DNA of 56,168 nucleotides from Microbacteriaceae bacterium (GCA_025464995.1 JAODMO010000040.1:1-56168), one strand, 5' to 3'; positions 12,226 to 20,844 are shown, counted from the stretch's first letter. The notes: generated from the sequence alone by a model not told the origin. Numbers and translations: made by a program.

Positions 12226-13100
12226 CGTTTGCCTCTGTTTCGGGGATCGAAGGTGTCTCGCAGGCCGTCTCCGAGGAGATTGAGGCCGACGACAAGGAGA
12301 ACGACGACTGCGCCAGGCGCGATCATCGTCCAGGGGGCGATATAGACCAGGGTGCGGGCCTCGAAGATCATCGAACCCAGTGACGGGGTAGGCGGAGGGG
12401 CGCCGAGACCGAGAAAGCTGAGAGATGCTTCCGTCAGGACAGCCCATGACAGCGACAGCGTGACCTGCACGATGATGATGGAGGTGATATTCGGCAGTAC
12501 GTGCCGGAGCATCACCATCGCGCGACTCTGCCCAGTGCTCGTTGCCGCCTTCACGTATTCGATCTCTCGAAGTGAGAGCACCGGTCCGCGAGTGACGCGG
12601 ATGAAGATGGGCACGTACACGGCGGCGATGGCGATCGCGATGGTGAACCAGTTCCGTTCGAATACCGACGCGAGCGACAACGCCAGCAAGAGCGGGGGGA
12701 AAGCGAACAGCACGTTCGTGACGCCCCCGATGAGGGTGTCGGGCAGGCCACGGTAGAACCCGGCCACGAGGCCAAGGAGTGTGCCGATGACGGTCGCGAA
12801 CGTGACGGCAACGGCGGCGATGAGTGCCGAGTTGGCTACGCCCGCTGCCACTCGAGAGAACACGTCGCGGCCGAACTGGTCGGTGCCGAAGAGATGATCG
12901 CCGGAAGGCGCCATCAACCTGGATGGCGCGTCTTGGGCTATCGGCCCGTACGGCAGCAGCGAGAACAGGGACAACAGGCTCAGCACGAGGAGAAGCGTGA
13001 TGATCGCTGCCCCGATGGTTCCGCTCCGGCTGCGGAAAAGCCCCCGCAGCCGTTGGGCCGCCGACCCCGCCGACTCTGTGGCTCGCGCTAGATCGGTCAT
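12222..13100 (-). CDS. ABC permease, DppC type
   Basis: 292 residues with about six membrane segments. After a basic N-terminus and the first segment (about 30-52) comes the DppC hallmark HLFGTDQFGRDVFSRV (about 69-84). The EAA loop region is IEYVKAATSTGQS, then LSFLGLGAPPPTPSLGSMI. It forms the inner-membrane-type channel with the upstream DppB-like protein. Both ends overlap neighbours by 4 bases: ATGA with the upstream permease and TTGA with murQ. Family membership (peptide/nickel/opine uptake) is clear; the muropeptide cargo is inferred from the operon. Confidence 0.9.
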   Translation of the reverse strand: MTDLARATESAGSAAQRLRGLFRSRSGTIGAAIITLLLVLSLLSLFSLLPYGPIAQDAPSRLMAPSGDHLFGTDQFGRDVFSRVAAGVANSALIAAVAVTFATVIGTLLGLVAGFYRGLPDTLIGGVTNVLFAFPPLLLALSLASVFERNWFTIAIAIAAVYVPIFIRVTRGPVLSLREIEYVKAATSTGQSRAMVMLRHVLPNITSIIIVQVTLSLSWAVLTEASLSFLGLGAPPPTPSLGSMIFEARTLVYIAPWTMIAPGAVVVLLVVGLNLLGDGLRDTFDPRNRGKR

Positions 13101-14068
13101 GCTGCACGCACCCTCGGATCGATGATCCGGTAGGCCAGATCGGTGAGCAGGTTGACAATGACAAACGCAAGCGCGATCACAAGCACGGTGCTCTGCACGA
13201 GTGCGTATTCCTTCTGTTGGATCCCCAGCAGGACCTGCCTGCCGATGCCCGGCACGGAGAAGATCTGCTCCACCACCACTGCTCCCCCGAGGAGGTAGCC
13301 GAACTGGAGCCCCGTCATGGTCACAATGGGTACGAGCGCATTACGCAGCACGTGCTTCACCTGGAGTCGCCGCGGCGGAACACCCTTGGCGCGGGCAGTC
13401 CGGATGAAGTCGTTCGATCGGATGTCGAGAACGGCGGTACGAGTCGTACGCATGATGGGCGCGGCGATGCCGAATCCGAGCACCACCGATGGAAGCAGCA
13501 TCTGCTGCAGGTTGAGTGCAGGGTCTGTGAACAGTCCGGCGAACGCCTGGCCGTTGGGGTTGTACCCGAACGACGCGGCGAGCACCGAGAGGAGCGTCGT
13601 CGCGAGCAGAAACGCGGGGATGGACAGACCCGCAAGGCCTACGACCTGGCCCGCCGCGTCCGACGGGGAGTCAGGCTTTGCGGCCGAGAGCATTCCGAGG
13701 GGTATGCCGATCACGAGCGCCAACACGATCGAGAACAGGGCGAGCTCGAACGTCACCGGCAGCGAATTCAGCGTGAGATTGAGCACACTGTCTTGGGACC
13801 GGGAAGAGAAGCCCAGATTGCCCGTGAGCAGATTCCCGAGCCACACGAAGAACTGGACGACCAGCGGCTGATCGAGTCCGTAGTACTGCTCGAGCGCGGT
13901 CCGCTGGGCCGACGTCAGAGCGGCGGCCTCCGTGCCGAGCCCGGCCGTGATCTGGTCGCCCGGGATCGCCCGCAGCATGATGAACACGAAGACGGCGACG
14001 CCGAAGAGCGTCGCGGCAGCCGAAAGGATACGCCGCACGACGCTGTTCTGAGTAATTTTTCGAAGCAT
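13097..14068 (-). CDS. ABC permease, DppB type
   Basis: 323 residues. Typical DppB N-terminus: basic residues, a first membrane segment (about 12-33) and IPGD near residue 37, a large external loop, and then five further segments. EAA loop: DFIRTARAKGVPPRR, followed by VVVEQIFSVPGIGRQ. The ATG at 14068 is preferred because GGGGGACC lies just upstream; the frame stays open for 17 more codons that lack family sequence. It starts 61 bases after the binding-protein stop and overlaps the DppC-like gene by 4 bases. Confidence 0.9.
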   Translation of the reverse strand: MLRKITQNSVVRRILSAAATLFGVAVFVFIMLRAIPGDQITAGLGTEAAALTSAQRTALEQYYGLDQPLVVQFFVWLGNLLTGNLGFSSRSQDSVLNLTLNSLPVTFELALFSIVLALVIGIPLGMLSAAKPDSPSDAAGQVVGLAGLSIPAFLLATTLLSVLAASFGYNPNGQAFAGLFTDPALNLQQMLLPSVVLGFGIAAPIMRTTRTAVLDIRSNDFIRTARAKGVPPRRLQVKHVLRNALVPIVTMTGLQFGYLLGGAVVVEQIFSVPGIGRQVLLGIQQKEYALVQSTVLVIALAFVIVNLLTDLAYRIIDPRVRAA

Positions 14069-14129
14069 GTCCTGGTCCCCCGGATGGCGCGTGGACGCGG
14101 ATTCGCCGGTGGCGTCCACGCACCGATCG

Positions 14130-15674
14130 TTACTTGATGGACGTCGTGTGCAAGTACTGGAGGGAACCGTTGCTCATCGGCACGAAGCCCTCGACATTCG
14201 ACGCGGTCGCGGTATAGGTGTAGCTCGTGAAGAGCCAGATCCAGGCGGCGTTGTCCTCCAGGACGTTCGAAACCTTCTCGTAGATCTTCGCGCGCTCGGC
14301 TGGATCGGACGTCGCCCTGCCCTCGGCGAAGAGCGCGTCCAGTTCGGGCGAGTCGTATCCGGCGACCTTGTTGAGGTTGCCCGTACTGGTGAAATACCGT
14401 CCGTACATTCCGTCGGGGTCTGGTCCGAGTCCGTTCAAAGCGACGGCCGCGTCGAAGTCCGCGGCGACCCAGCGGTCCACGAAGGCGCCGATCTCCAGCG
14501 TCTCGACGTCGAGCGTGATTCCCGCCTCAGCCAGTTGCGACTTGAGGCTCTGGGCCTCGTTGACGGAAGTGGCGTACTCCCCCTGGGAGACGATTGTCTT
14601 TATGGTCACCCCGTCGGGCTTCCCCGCCCTCGCGAGGTAGGACTTCGCCTTGTCGAGGTCGCGTTCCGGGCACGGACGAGCAGTCGGATCGGACTTGTAC
14701 GCGGGAGTCGTGATGGGTCCGGTGATCTCTCCCTCCCCGAGCGCTGCGGTCTCGAGCACCTGTTTGCGGTCGACGGCGCACTGGATGGCGAGTCGGACAT
14801 TGACATCGGCCAGGTCGCCGCGAGCCGCGTTCAATTGGAGCACGTGATACGTCAGCTGCGGAGTCTTGGCCACCGTGACGTTGCCGCCTTCGGCGGTCTT
14901 CGCCACGAGCGGGTCGTTGAGCACCGCCAATTGCACGTTGCCCGATTGCAGCGCCGACACTATGGACGACTCGTCGGGGATCACGCGGAATTCAACCGTG
15001 TCGAGTTTCGGCGCCTCACCCCAATACGAGTCGTTCTTCTTGAGGGTGATCGATTGGTTGGCGACTCGGGCGTCGAAGGCGAAGGGGCCCGTGCCGTTCG
15101 GCGTCGTGTTCAGCGCCTCTTCCGTGTCGTCCGAAGAGAGCATCGCTGTCTGGATGGAGGCGAGGCTCGTGGGGAGGGCAGCATCCGGCGCAGACAGGGT
15201 CAGAACGACAGTCTCTTCATCGGTGGCTTCGATCGCCGTGACGGATGCGAGGGCTCCGCGGGAGATCGCCGCCGTCGACTCGTCCTTGATCTTCTCGAGG
15301 GAGCTCTTGACGTCTTCAGAGCCGAACGTGCTCCCGTCGGTGAACGTCACCCCTGGACGCAGTGAGAGAGTAACCGTGAGACCGTCGTCCGAGGCCTCCC
15401 ATGACTCGGCCAGTCCCGGCTCCACGTTCATTTCCTTGTCGAACTGGGTCAGCGTGCCGTAGACATTCTGCAAGAAGTTGACCGCCTGAAATTGGGTCGC
15501 CTTCCACGGAAACAAGGTGTCGGGTTCGGAAGTGACGCCGACGACCAGGTCTCCCCCGCTCTTCCCACCGCCCGAGCTGCTCTGGCTGGAGCAACCCGAC
15601 ATTGCGAGTGAGACGACTGCCGCGGCAGCGAGCGCCGACAGCGCCCCTCGTGTGAATCCAGAACCGTGTGACAA
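14130..15674 (-). CDS. Peptide-type substrate-binding lipoprotein of the muropeptide importer
   Basis: 514 residues. A family 5 extracellular solute-binding protein, lipid-anchored outside the membrane: a hydrophobic signal ends in the lipobox LAMSGC near residue 27, followed by a Ser/Gly linker. The mature part has the family pattern VTSEPDTLFPW, LxPGVTFTDGSTF and GTGPFAFD. The TTG start at 15674 is chosen because GAGGAG lies 6 bases upstream and the resulting signal peptide is well formed; longer frames would bury it. It is the first gene of the salvage operon and is divergent from the murR-like regulator. The ligand is inferred from the operon as a MurNAc compound. Confidence 0.88.
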   Translation of the reverse strand: MSHGSGFTRGALSALAAAAVVSLAMSGCSSQSSSGGGKSGGDLVVGVTSEPDTLFPWKATQFQAVNFLQNVYGTLTQFDKEMNVEPGLAESWEASDDGLTVTLSLRPGVTFTDGSTFGSEDVKSSLEKIKDESTAAISRGALASVTAIEATDEETVVLTLSAPDAALPTSLASIQTAMLSSDDTEEALNTTPNGTGPFAFDARVANQSITLKKNDSYWGEAPKLDTVEFRVIPDESSIVSALQSGNVQLAVLNDPLVAKTAEGGNVTVAKTPQLTYHVLQLNAARGDLADVNVRLAIQCAVDRKQVLETAALGEGEITGPITTPAYKSDPTARPCPERDLDKAKSYLARAGKPDGVTIKTIVSQGEYATSVNEAQSLKSQLAEAGITLDVETLEIGAFVDRWVAADFDAAVALNGLGPDPDGMYGRYFTSTGNLNKVAGYDSPELDALFAEGRATSDPAERAKIYEKVSNVLEDNAAWIWLFTSYTYTATASNVEGFVPMSNGSLQYLHTTSIK

Positions 15675-15763
15675 GGCTTTCTCCTCAGGTGAATCGGACT
15701 CCGTCGTCTCCCCCGCGAGGTCGCGTCGTACAGGTGAGGAGCTTCGGTGATCCGGGTTGGAAC

Positions 15764-15794
15764 AAAAGTACACCCTGAACGCCCCATCCGTACT
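15764..15794. promoter_or_regulatory. Inverted repeat AGTAC-N18-GTACT in the divergent promoter
   Basis: AGTAC at 15767-15771 and GTACT at 15790-15794 are complementary and 18 bases apart, flanked by A/T runs (AAAAGTAC, GTACTAAATTTT). It lies between the binding-protein gene and the murR-like regulator, where RpiR-family dimers normally bind. The operator role is inferred. Confidence 0.4.
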
Positions 15795-15817
15795 AAATTT
15801 TCTCGTAGTCTTGGAGG

Positions 15818-15835
15818 GCACCGCCCTAGCGGTGC
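15818..15835. promoter_or_regulatory. Perfect palindrome GCACCGC-CCTA-GCGGTGC upstream of the regulator
   Basis: 7-bp perfect arms around a 4-base centre, ending 17 bases before the regulator GTG (15853). It could be the MurR operator for autoregulation and, in the divergent direction, for the salvage operon, or an mRNA hairpin just upstream of the ribosome site. Confidence 0.5.
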
Positions 15836-15852
15836 TCTGGAAGGACTCAGCG

Positions 15853-16746
15853 GTGACCCAAGTAGTCGACGACCGACCCGATTCGCGCACTGTCTTGATG
15901 CGCATGCGAGCCGCGGTCCCTTCTCTTCCACCATCGGAGCAGTTGGTCGCGAGGGCATTCCTCGACGACCCGCTCCACGCCGTGAACCTCTCGATCGCCC
16001 AGGTGGCGAGGGAATGCGAGACGTCGACGACCTCCGTCGTCCGCTTCTACAAGCGGATCGGCTATGCGCACTACAAGGACCTCCAAATGGACCTGACGCG
16101 CGAGGTGACGCGCGAACGGCTGGAGAACGCAGACCTGCTGACCGTCTCCGGCGACATCAACGAAGAGGATTCCCTCGAAGACATCGTGTCCAAGGTCGCG
16201 CTCAACGAGACGCTCTCCATTGCCGACACCGCCAATGGGCTGGATACCGCTGACCTCCGCATCGCTGTGGGGTTCGTGAATGAGGCTCGCCGCATCGATG
16301 GTTTCGGCGTGGGTGCGAGTTCGCTCGTCGGCCTCGACCTGCAGCAGAAGCTCTCTCGGATCGGGCGGACAGCGCTCAACTGGCCCGACCCGCATTCCGC
16401 GTGGACTTCCGCGGCGACGCTTGACGACTCGTGTGTCGCGATCGGCGTTTCCCACTCCGGCACGACCCGGGACACGGTCGAGTTCCTCACGATCGCCCGC
16501 AACGCGGGCGCCGCCACGATCGCGCTGACCAACTTCAGCGATTCGCCGCTTGCCATGGTCGCCGACGTCTGCCTCACGACCGCCGCCCGGGAGACGCGCT
16601 TCCGAGCGGGAGCATTGGGCAGCCGTATTGCCCAGCTCATGGTCGTCGACTGCTTGTTCACCGCGGTGGCACAAGCCTCCTTCGAACAGTCGATGGCCGC
16701 TGTGCGCAACACCTACGCCGCGGTTCACGGTCGGACGCTCAAGTAG
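15853..16746 (+). CDS. MurR/RpiR-family transcriptional regulator
   Basis: 297 residues from GTG, with GGAAGGA about 9 bases upstream. The N-terminal HTH_6 domain (about 12-85) contains LSIAQVARECETSTTSVVRF, the RpiR recognition helix. The C-terminal SIS domain (about 125-270) has IDGFGVGASS and VAIGVSHSGTTRDTVEF, the sugar-phosphate site. It is divergent from the operon with murQ and anmK; in Escherichia coli and Bacillus, MurR senses MurNAc-6-P and represses the mur genes. The same logic is inferred here. Longer frames reach back to 15757 but lack a ribosome site. Confidence 0.85.
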   Translation: MTQVVDDRPDSRTVLMRMRAAVPSLPPSEQLVARAFLDDPLHAVNLSIAQVARECETSTTSVVRFYKRIGYAHYKDLQMDLTREVTRERLENADLLTVSGDINEEDSLEDIVSKVALNETLSIADTANGLDTADLRIAVGFVNEARRIDGFGVGASSLVGLDLQQKLSRIGRTALNWPDPHSAWTSAATLDDSCVAIGVSHSGTTRDTVEFLTIARNAGAATIALTNFSDSPLAMVADVCLTTAARETRFRAGALGSRIAQLMVVDCLFTAVAQASFEQSMAAVRNTYAAVHGRTLK

Positions 16747-16749
16747 TCG

Positions 16750-17322
16750 TCAGCCCTTCGCGGCGGCCTTGGCCGCGCGTTTGAACTCGCGCACCTTCGC
16801 AAGCGAGCCGGGGTCGACGATGTCGGCGACCGAGCGGTGCGAGCCCTCGGTTCCGTAGTCGCCGGCTGCCTCGCGCCATCCGCTCGCCGTGACTCCGTAC
16901 TGCTTGCCCAGCAGCGCGAGGAAGATCTTGGCCTTCTGCTCGCCGAACCCGGGGAGGCCCTTGAGGCGCTCGAGGATCTCCGCGCCGTCGGGATCGCCGC
17001 TCGACCAGATGGCGGATGCGTCGCCGCCCCACGACTCGACGACCGCAGCGCACAACGCCCGGACGCGCCCCGCCATGGAGCCCGGGTAGCGGTGGATCGA
17101 GGGTGAGATGCGGAATTTCTCGACCAGCTCGTCGGCGTCGTAGCCCGCGATGATCGTGGCGTCCAGGCCGCCGATGCGCTCGCGCAGCTTGGCCGGGCCG
17201 GCGAACGCCGTCTCCATCGGCACCTGCTGGTCGAGCAGCATCCCGATGAGAAGAGCCAGCGGATCGGTCGAGAGCAGGGTGTCGGCGTCGTCATCGCCGG
17301 TGATGTGCAGGTTCGCGGTCAT
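16750..17322 (-). CDS. HhH-GPD-type base excision repair protein
   Basis: 190 residues, similar in size to the actinobacterial HhH-GPD family TIGR03252. It begins with a short acidic N-terminus, then LLIGMLLDQQVPMETAFAGP, the conserved opening of that family. A helix-hairpin-helix is seen in LKGLPGFGEQKAKIFLALLG (about 128-147), the DNA-contact motif. A catalytic Lys as in EndoIII is not obvious, so glycosylase activity is uncertain. The ATG at 17322 is preferred over the longer frame, which enters the neighbouring pseudogene. It converges with the murR-like gene, with only 3 bases between the stops. Confidence 0.8.
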   Translation of the reverse strand: MTANLHITGDDDADTLLSTDPLALLIGMLLDQQVPMETAFAGPAKLRERIGGLDATIIAGYDADELVEKFRISPSIHRYPGSMAGRVRALCAAVVESWGGDASAIWSSGDPDGAEILERLKGLPGFGEQKAKIFLALLGKQYGVTASGWREAAGDYGTEGSHRSVADIVDPGSLAKVREFKRAAKAAAKG

Positions 17323-17350
17323 GCGTCGATCGTGCCACGGGTCGGCGCGA

Positions 17351-17652
17351 CGCAATAGGCCATCCGATTCGGGCAGTCCAGCTACGAATACGCGACCCGG
17401 CGCGGGCGATGCGACCGCGCCGGGGTTCTCCCCGCGAAGGCGGCGGCCACGATCTACCTGCCCGAGGGGTCGGCGCCTCCGGAGCCGAGCTCGGGAGACT
17501 GGGCGACCCACACCGCGGGTGCCGGATGCGCCTACCTGACGAACCTCGACCGCGTCGACCTCGGCGCGCTCGAGGATATCCTCACCACGTCGTACCGGCC
17601 GGTGACTGCGGGCACGTTCGGCCGGCGAGCCTCCGACTCCTCCGCCACGTGA
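17351..17652 (+). pseudogene. Decayed DUF1801 (YdhG-like) gene
   Basis: Reading the plus strand gives IRFGQSSYEYAT, then in a second frame GAGDATAPGFSPR, then back in the first frame KAAATIYLPEG and further AGAGCAYLTNLDRVDLGAL, ending at the TGA 17650-17652. These are the successive landmarks of DUF1801 proteins (GFGxYxYxY, SGREGDAxxxGFSPRK, LTLYL, GKGCLYIKRLxDVDLxxL). A one-base gain near 17399 and a one-base loss near 17440 separate the pieces, and the first third of the gene is missing next to the divergent repair gene. Non-functional unless the frameshifts are sequencing errors, which would still leave the truncated N-terminus. Confidence 0.7.
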
Positions 17653-17686
17653 CGTCGTGCGCGTTAGCCATCCCGCTCGAACGGTC

Positions 17687-17692
17687 TACCGT
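17687..17692 (+). promoter_or_regulatory. Leaderless -10 element (TACCGT) for the helicase gene
   Basis: TACCGT, six bases, then ATG at 17699. There is no Shine-Dalgarno sequence. Same spacing as the other leaderless starts of the window. Confidence 0.5.
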
Positions 17693-17698
17693 TAGAGC

Positions 17699-19489
17699 AT
17701 GACGTCTTCCGACACCACAGCATCCAGCGAGGCTGAAACTGCGCCCGCTACCCTCACCTTCTCCGAACTCGGCCTGGGTGATGCAGTACTCAAAGCCCTG
17801 AAGGATGTCGGCTACGAGATCCCTTCGGCGATCCAGGCCGCCACGATCCCCCCGCTGCTCTCCGGCCGCGATGTCCTCGGCGTCGCCCAGACCGGCACGG
17901 GAAAGACGGCCGCCTTCGCCCTCCCGATCCTCTCGCGACTCGACCTGAGCCAGAAGAGCCCGCAGGCCCTGGTGCTCGCCCCCACTCGCGAGCTCGCCCT
18001 CCAGGTGTGCGAGGCCTTCGAGCGCTACGCCTCGCACCTCAAGGGCGTGCACGTGCTGCCCGTCTACGGCGGCCAGGGCTACGGCGTGCAGCTCTCCGCC
18101 CTGCGGCGCGGAGTGCACGTCGTCGTCGGCACCCCCGGTCGCATCATGGACCACCTCGACAAGGGCACCCTCGACCTCTCGCAGCTCAAGTACCTCGTGC
18201 TCGACGAGGCCGACGAGATGCTGAAGATGGGCTTCGCCGAGGACGTCGAGACCATCCTCGCCGACACCCCAGACGACAAGCAGATCGCCCTGTTCTCCGC
18301 GACGATGCCGGCACAGATCCGCCGCATCTCGCAGAAGTACCTGCACGACCCGCAGGAGATCACGGTCAAGAACAAGACCACGACGTCTGCCAACACCACG
18401 CAGCGCTACCTCATGGTGTCGTACCCGCAGAAGGTCGACGCCCTCACCCGCATCCTCGAGGTCGAGAACTTCGAGGGCATGATCGTGTTCGTGCGCACCA
18501 AGAACGAGACCGAGACCCTCGCGGAGAAGCTTCGTGCGCGCGGCTACTCCGCCGCCGCGATCAGCGGCGACGTGGCCCAAGCCCAGCGCGAGCGCACCGT
18601 CGAGCAGCTCAAGTCGGGAAAGCTCGACATCCTCGTCGCCACGGATGTCGCAGCCCGGGGCCTCGACGTCGAGCGCATCAGCCACGTCGTGAACTACGAC
18701 ATCCCGATCGACACCGAGTCCTACGTCCACCGCATCGGCCGCACCGGCCGTGCGGGGCGCAGCGGCGCCGCCATCAGCTTCGTCACGCCGCGTGAGCGTC
18801 GCCTGCTCGGCGCCATCGAGAAGGCCACGCGCCAGCCGATGGTCGAGATGCGCATGCCCAGCGTCGAAGACGTCAACGTGACGCGCCTCACCCGTTTCGA
18901 CGACGCCATCACCGCGGCCCTCGGGGACGAGGCGACGCTCAACACCTTCCGCGACATCATCGCGCACTACGTCGAGCACCACGACGTGGTCGAGGCGGAT
19001 GTCGCCGCCGCGCTCGCGGTCGTCTCCCAGGGCGACACTCCTCTGCTGCTCTCGCCCGACGACCCGCGGTTCGCGCGTCGCGAACGCGAGCGCATGGACA
19101 GGGACACGAACGACCGCCAGAACCGCTCGGAACGCCCGTTCCGCGACGACCGGCCCGACCGCCCCGAGCGCGCCGAGCGTCGGCCGCGCAGCGGCAAGCC
19201 GCTGTCGACCTACCGCATCGAGGTCGGCAAGCGACACCGCGTCGAGCCGCGCCAGATCGTCGGCGCCCTCGCCAACGAGGGCGGCCTGAGCCGCGAGGAC
19301 TTCGGGCACATCGACATCCGGCCCGACTTCTCACTCGTCGAACTGCCGGCCGACCTGCCGGACGACGTGCTCGAGAAGCTGTCGGGCACGCGAATCAGCG
19401 GCAAGCTCATCGAGATCCGCCCCGACCGTGGCGGCCCCAAGCGCGAGACCTACGGCGATCGACCCGCGCGCAAGCCGCGTCACGACTAG
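17699..19489 (+). CDS. DEAD-box ATP-dependent RNA helicase with DbpA-like RNA-binding tail
   Basis: 596 residues. Cytoplasmic helicase of the DeaD/CsdA group, used in ribosome assembly, RNA decay and cold adaptation. Ordered motifs: Q motif FSELGLGDAVLKAL, AQTGTGKT (I), PTRELALQ (Ia), TPGRIMDHL, VLDEADEML (II), SATMP (III), VRTKNETE (IV), ATDVAARGLDV (V) and HRIGRTGRAGRSG (VI). A basic Arg/Asp-rich linker (about 455-505) is followed by a DbpA-type domain (about 507-585: YRIEVGKRHRVEPRQIVGAL and KLIEIRP). Its stop overlaps that of the convergent monooxygenase gene by 4 bases. The start is supported by a leaderless TACCGT element. Confidence 0.95.
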   Translation: MTSSDTTASSEAETAPATLTFSELGLGDAVLKALKDVGYEIPSAIQAATIPPLLSGRDVLGVAQTGTGKTAAFALPILSRLDLSQKSPQALVLAPTRELALQVCEAFERYASHLKGVHVLPVYGGQGYGVQLSALRRGVHVVVGTPGRIMDHLDKGTLDLSQLKYLVLDEADEMLKMGFAEDVETILADTPDDKQIALFSATMPAQIRRISQKYLHDPQEITVKNKTTTSANTTQRYLMVSYPQKVDALTRILEVENFEGMIVFVRTKNETETLAEKLRARGYSAAAISGDVAQAQRERTVEQLKSGKLDILVATDVAARGLDVERISHVVNYDIPIDTESYVHRIGRTGRAGRSGAAISFVTPRERRLLGAIEKATRQPMVEMRMPSVEDVNVTRLTRFDDAITAALGDEATLNTFRDIIAHYVEHHDVVEADVAAALAVVSQGDTPLLLSPDDPRFARRERERMDRDTNDRQNRSERPFRDDRPDRPERAERRPRSGKPLSTYRIEVGKRHRVEPRQIVGALANEGGLSREDFGHIDIRPDFSLVELPADLPDDVLEKLSGTRISGKLIEIRPDRGGPKRETYGDRPARKPRHD

Positions 19490-20523
19490 GGCGTGGCCGG
19501 CGGCCCGGTCTCGGGCCGCCAGCCCAGCGCGGGGCCGAGTGCGCCGGCGATGTCGGTGAGCAACTGCACGTAGTCGTCGTGCTCGAAGCTGAACGGCAGC
19601 GCGAAGGCGACCTCGTCGACCTCCCGGAACCCGGCGTCTTCGTGCAGCCGCTCGGCGATCTCGGCGGCCGAGCCGACCAGGTCGGCAGCGAAGAGCAGTC
19701 GCCCCGGTCCGTGCGGCACCCCGACCCGCGCGGCGCGTGAGTCGACGTAGTCGCGGTATCGCCGCCGCTGCGAGGCCGTCGCCGAGTCGGTGGGGATGAC
19801 GACGAGCCCCTGCGACACGCGGGCGTCTGCGCCGTCCGGATGCAGGCGCCGGAACTCGCGGATCTGAGCGCTCTGGTTCGTGGCGAAGTCCGTGCCGTCC
19901 TCGGCCGCGACCACGCTGCTCGTGAGGAGGCGGAAGCCGTTCTCCCCGGCCCAGCGCGCCGATCTTCTGCTCGCCGCCCCGTACCAGAGCCGGTCGGCGA
20001 GACCGGGCGAGTGCGGTTGCACGTGATCGGAGTACACCTCGAGCGCGTCGAGCCCCGCGGCATCCGTCACGGCGTCGCCGCGGAGGAGCGAGCGCAAGCG
20101 CAGCAGCCGGTCGTAGCCGAGATCCTCCGACTGCCACGTTGCCGGGTACAGGGCCTCCTTGTAGGTGTCGAACCGCATCGGGCTCCCGGTGCTGAATCCG
20201 GGCGTGATGCGACCGCCTGCGAGCACATCGACCGTCGCGAGGTCCTCCGCGAGCCGGAACGGGTTCTCGGCGCCGAGCGGCGTGACCGCCGTGCCGAGCT
20301 CGATGCGCGATGTGCGCTGCGACGCTGCCGCCATGACGGCGACGGGCGACGAGATCCCGTGCTGGAGGTGGCGGTGGCGCAGCCACGCGCTGTCGAAGCC
20401 GAGGCGCTCCCCCAGTTCGATGATCTGGAGGGTCGACTCGTGGCCCGCGGCGGCATTCTCGGGATCGAAGGTGCCGATCGTGAGGAATCCGAGCCGGCTC
20501 AGGGGAAGATGCGATTGCGGCAT
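19486..20523 (-). CDS. LLM-class flavin-dependent oxidoreductase
   Basis: 345 residues. A luciferase-like TIM barrel using reduced FMN or F420, substrate unknown. Family marks: the N-terminal LGFLTIGTFDPENA, GFDSAWLRHRHLQHGISSPV, RIELGTAVTPLGAENPFRLAEDLATVD (in parts, about 83-110) and GGRITPGFSTGSP, close to the CE1758-type subgroup. The start is the ATG at 20523, supported by TAGAGT with 7 intervening bases upstream; the longer frame runs into the AraC pseudogene and is not used. The long frame fusing it with a GyrI-like domain is therefore coincidental read-through of decayed DNA. Confidence 0.87.
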   Translation of the reverse strand: MPQSHLPLSRLGFLTIGTFDPENAAAGHESTLQIIELGERLGFDSAWLRHRHLQHGISSPVAVMAAASQRTSRIELGTAVTPLGAENPFRLAEDLATVDVLAGGRITPGFSTGSPMRFDTYKEALYPATWQSEDLGYDRLLRLRSLLRGDAVTDAAGLDALEVYSDHVQPHSPGLADRLWYGAASRRSARWAGENGFRLLTSSVVAAEDGTDFATNQSAQIREFRRLHPDGADARVSQGLVVIPTDSATASQRRRYRDYVDSRAARVGVPHGPGRLLFAADLVGSAAEIAERLHEDAGFREVDEVAFALPFSFEHDDYVQLLTDIAGALGPALGWRPETGPPATP

Positions 20524-20530
20524 GGAGCCG

Positions 20531-20536
20531 ACTCTA
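20531..20536 (-). promoter_or_regulatory. Leaderless -10 element (TAGAGT) for the LLM oxidoreductase
   Basis: On the minus strand TAGAGT is followed by 7 bases and the ATG at 20523. This supports the short start and leaderless expression. Confidence 0.45.
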
Positions 20537-20593
20537 CGGTCTGCGTGGCGGGCGGCCGCCGGGCGTCTCAACGCGGCGTCATGAGAGGTGCGT

Positions 20594-20728
20594 CTAGGCG
20601 AACACCGCGACCGCGACCCCGGTGGCGACGGGTGCCTTCCGCCCGGCCGAGTCGACACGCGCGAGCGCGTCGCGTTCCGCAAGGGCGATCGACGGGTCGT
20701 CGCACGTCGTGCCGCCGAAGCCCCGTCG
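20594..20728 (-). other. Coding-like remnant of unknown family in a gene-free gap
   Basis: The gap 20537-20844 has no full gene. A 43-codon minus-strand frame here ends ...RKAPVATGVAVAVFA at a TAG (20594-20596) and shows normal GC-rich codon use (GGTTCDDPSIALAERDALAR). It has no start codon and I recognise no family. Given the decayed genes on its 5' side it is probably another fragment, but chance cannot be excluded. Confidence 0.25.
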
Positions 20729-20844
20729 TCAGCAGACGCCACGGGATCCGTTACGTCGTCCATAGCTCCAGCGTGAGCGCGCCGGTTGAACAGAGGGGAA
20801 GGAGCGGGGGCGTCCAGTCGATCAGCTGGTGGATGATCGGGTCG

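Noticed and set aside
14067..15365. 432-codon plus-strand ORF opposite the binding protein
   Set aside because: Antisense shadow of a well-supported family 5 binding protein.
17582..19309. 575-residue antisense ORF over the helicase
   Set aside because: Shadow frame of a high-GC gene; no motifs, and the plus strand carries all helicase signatures.
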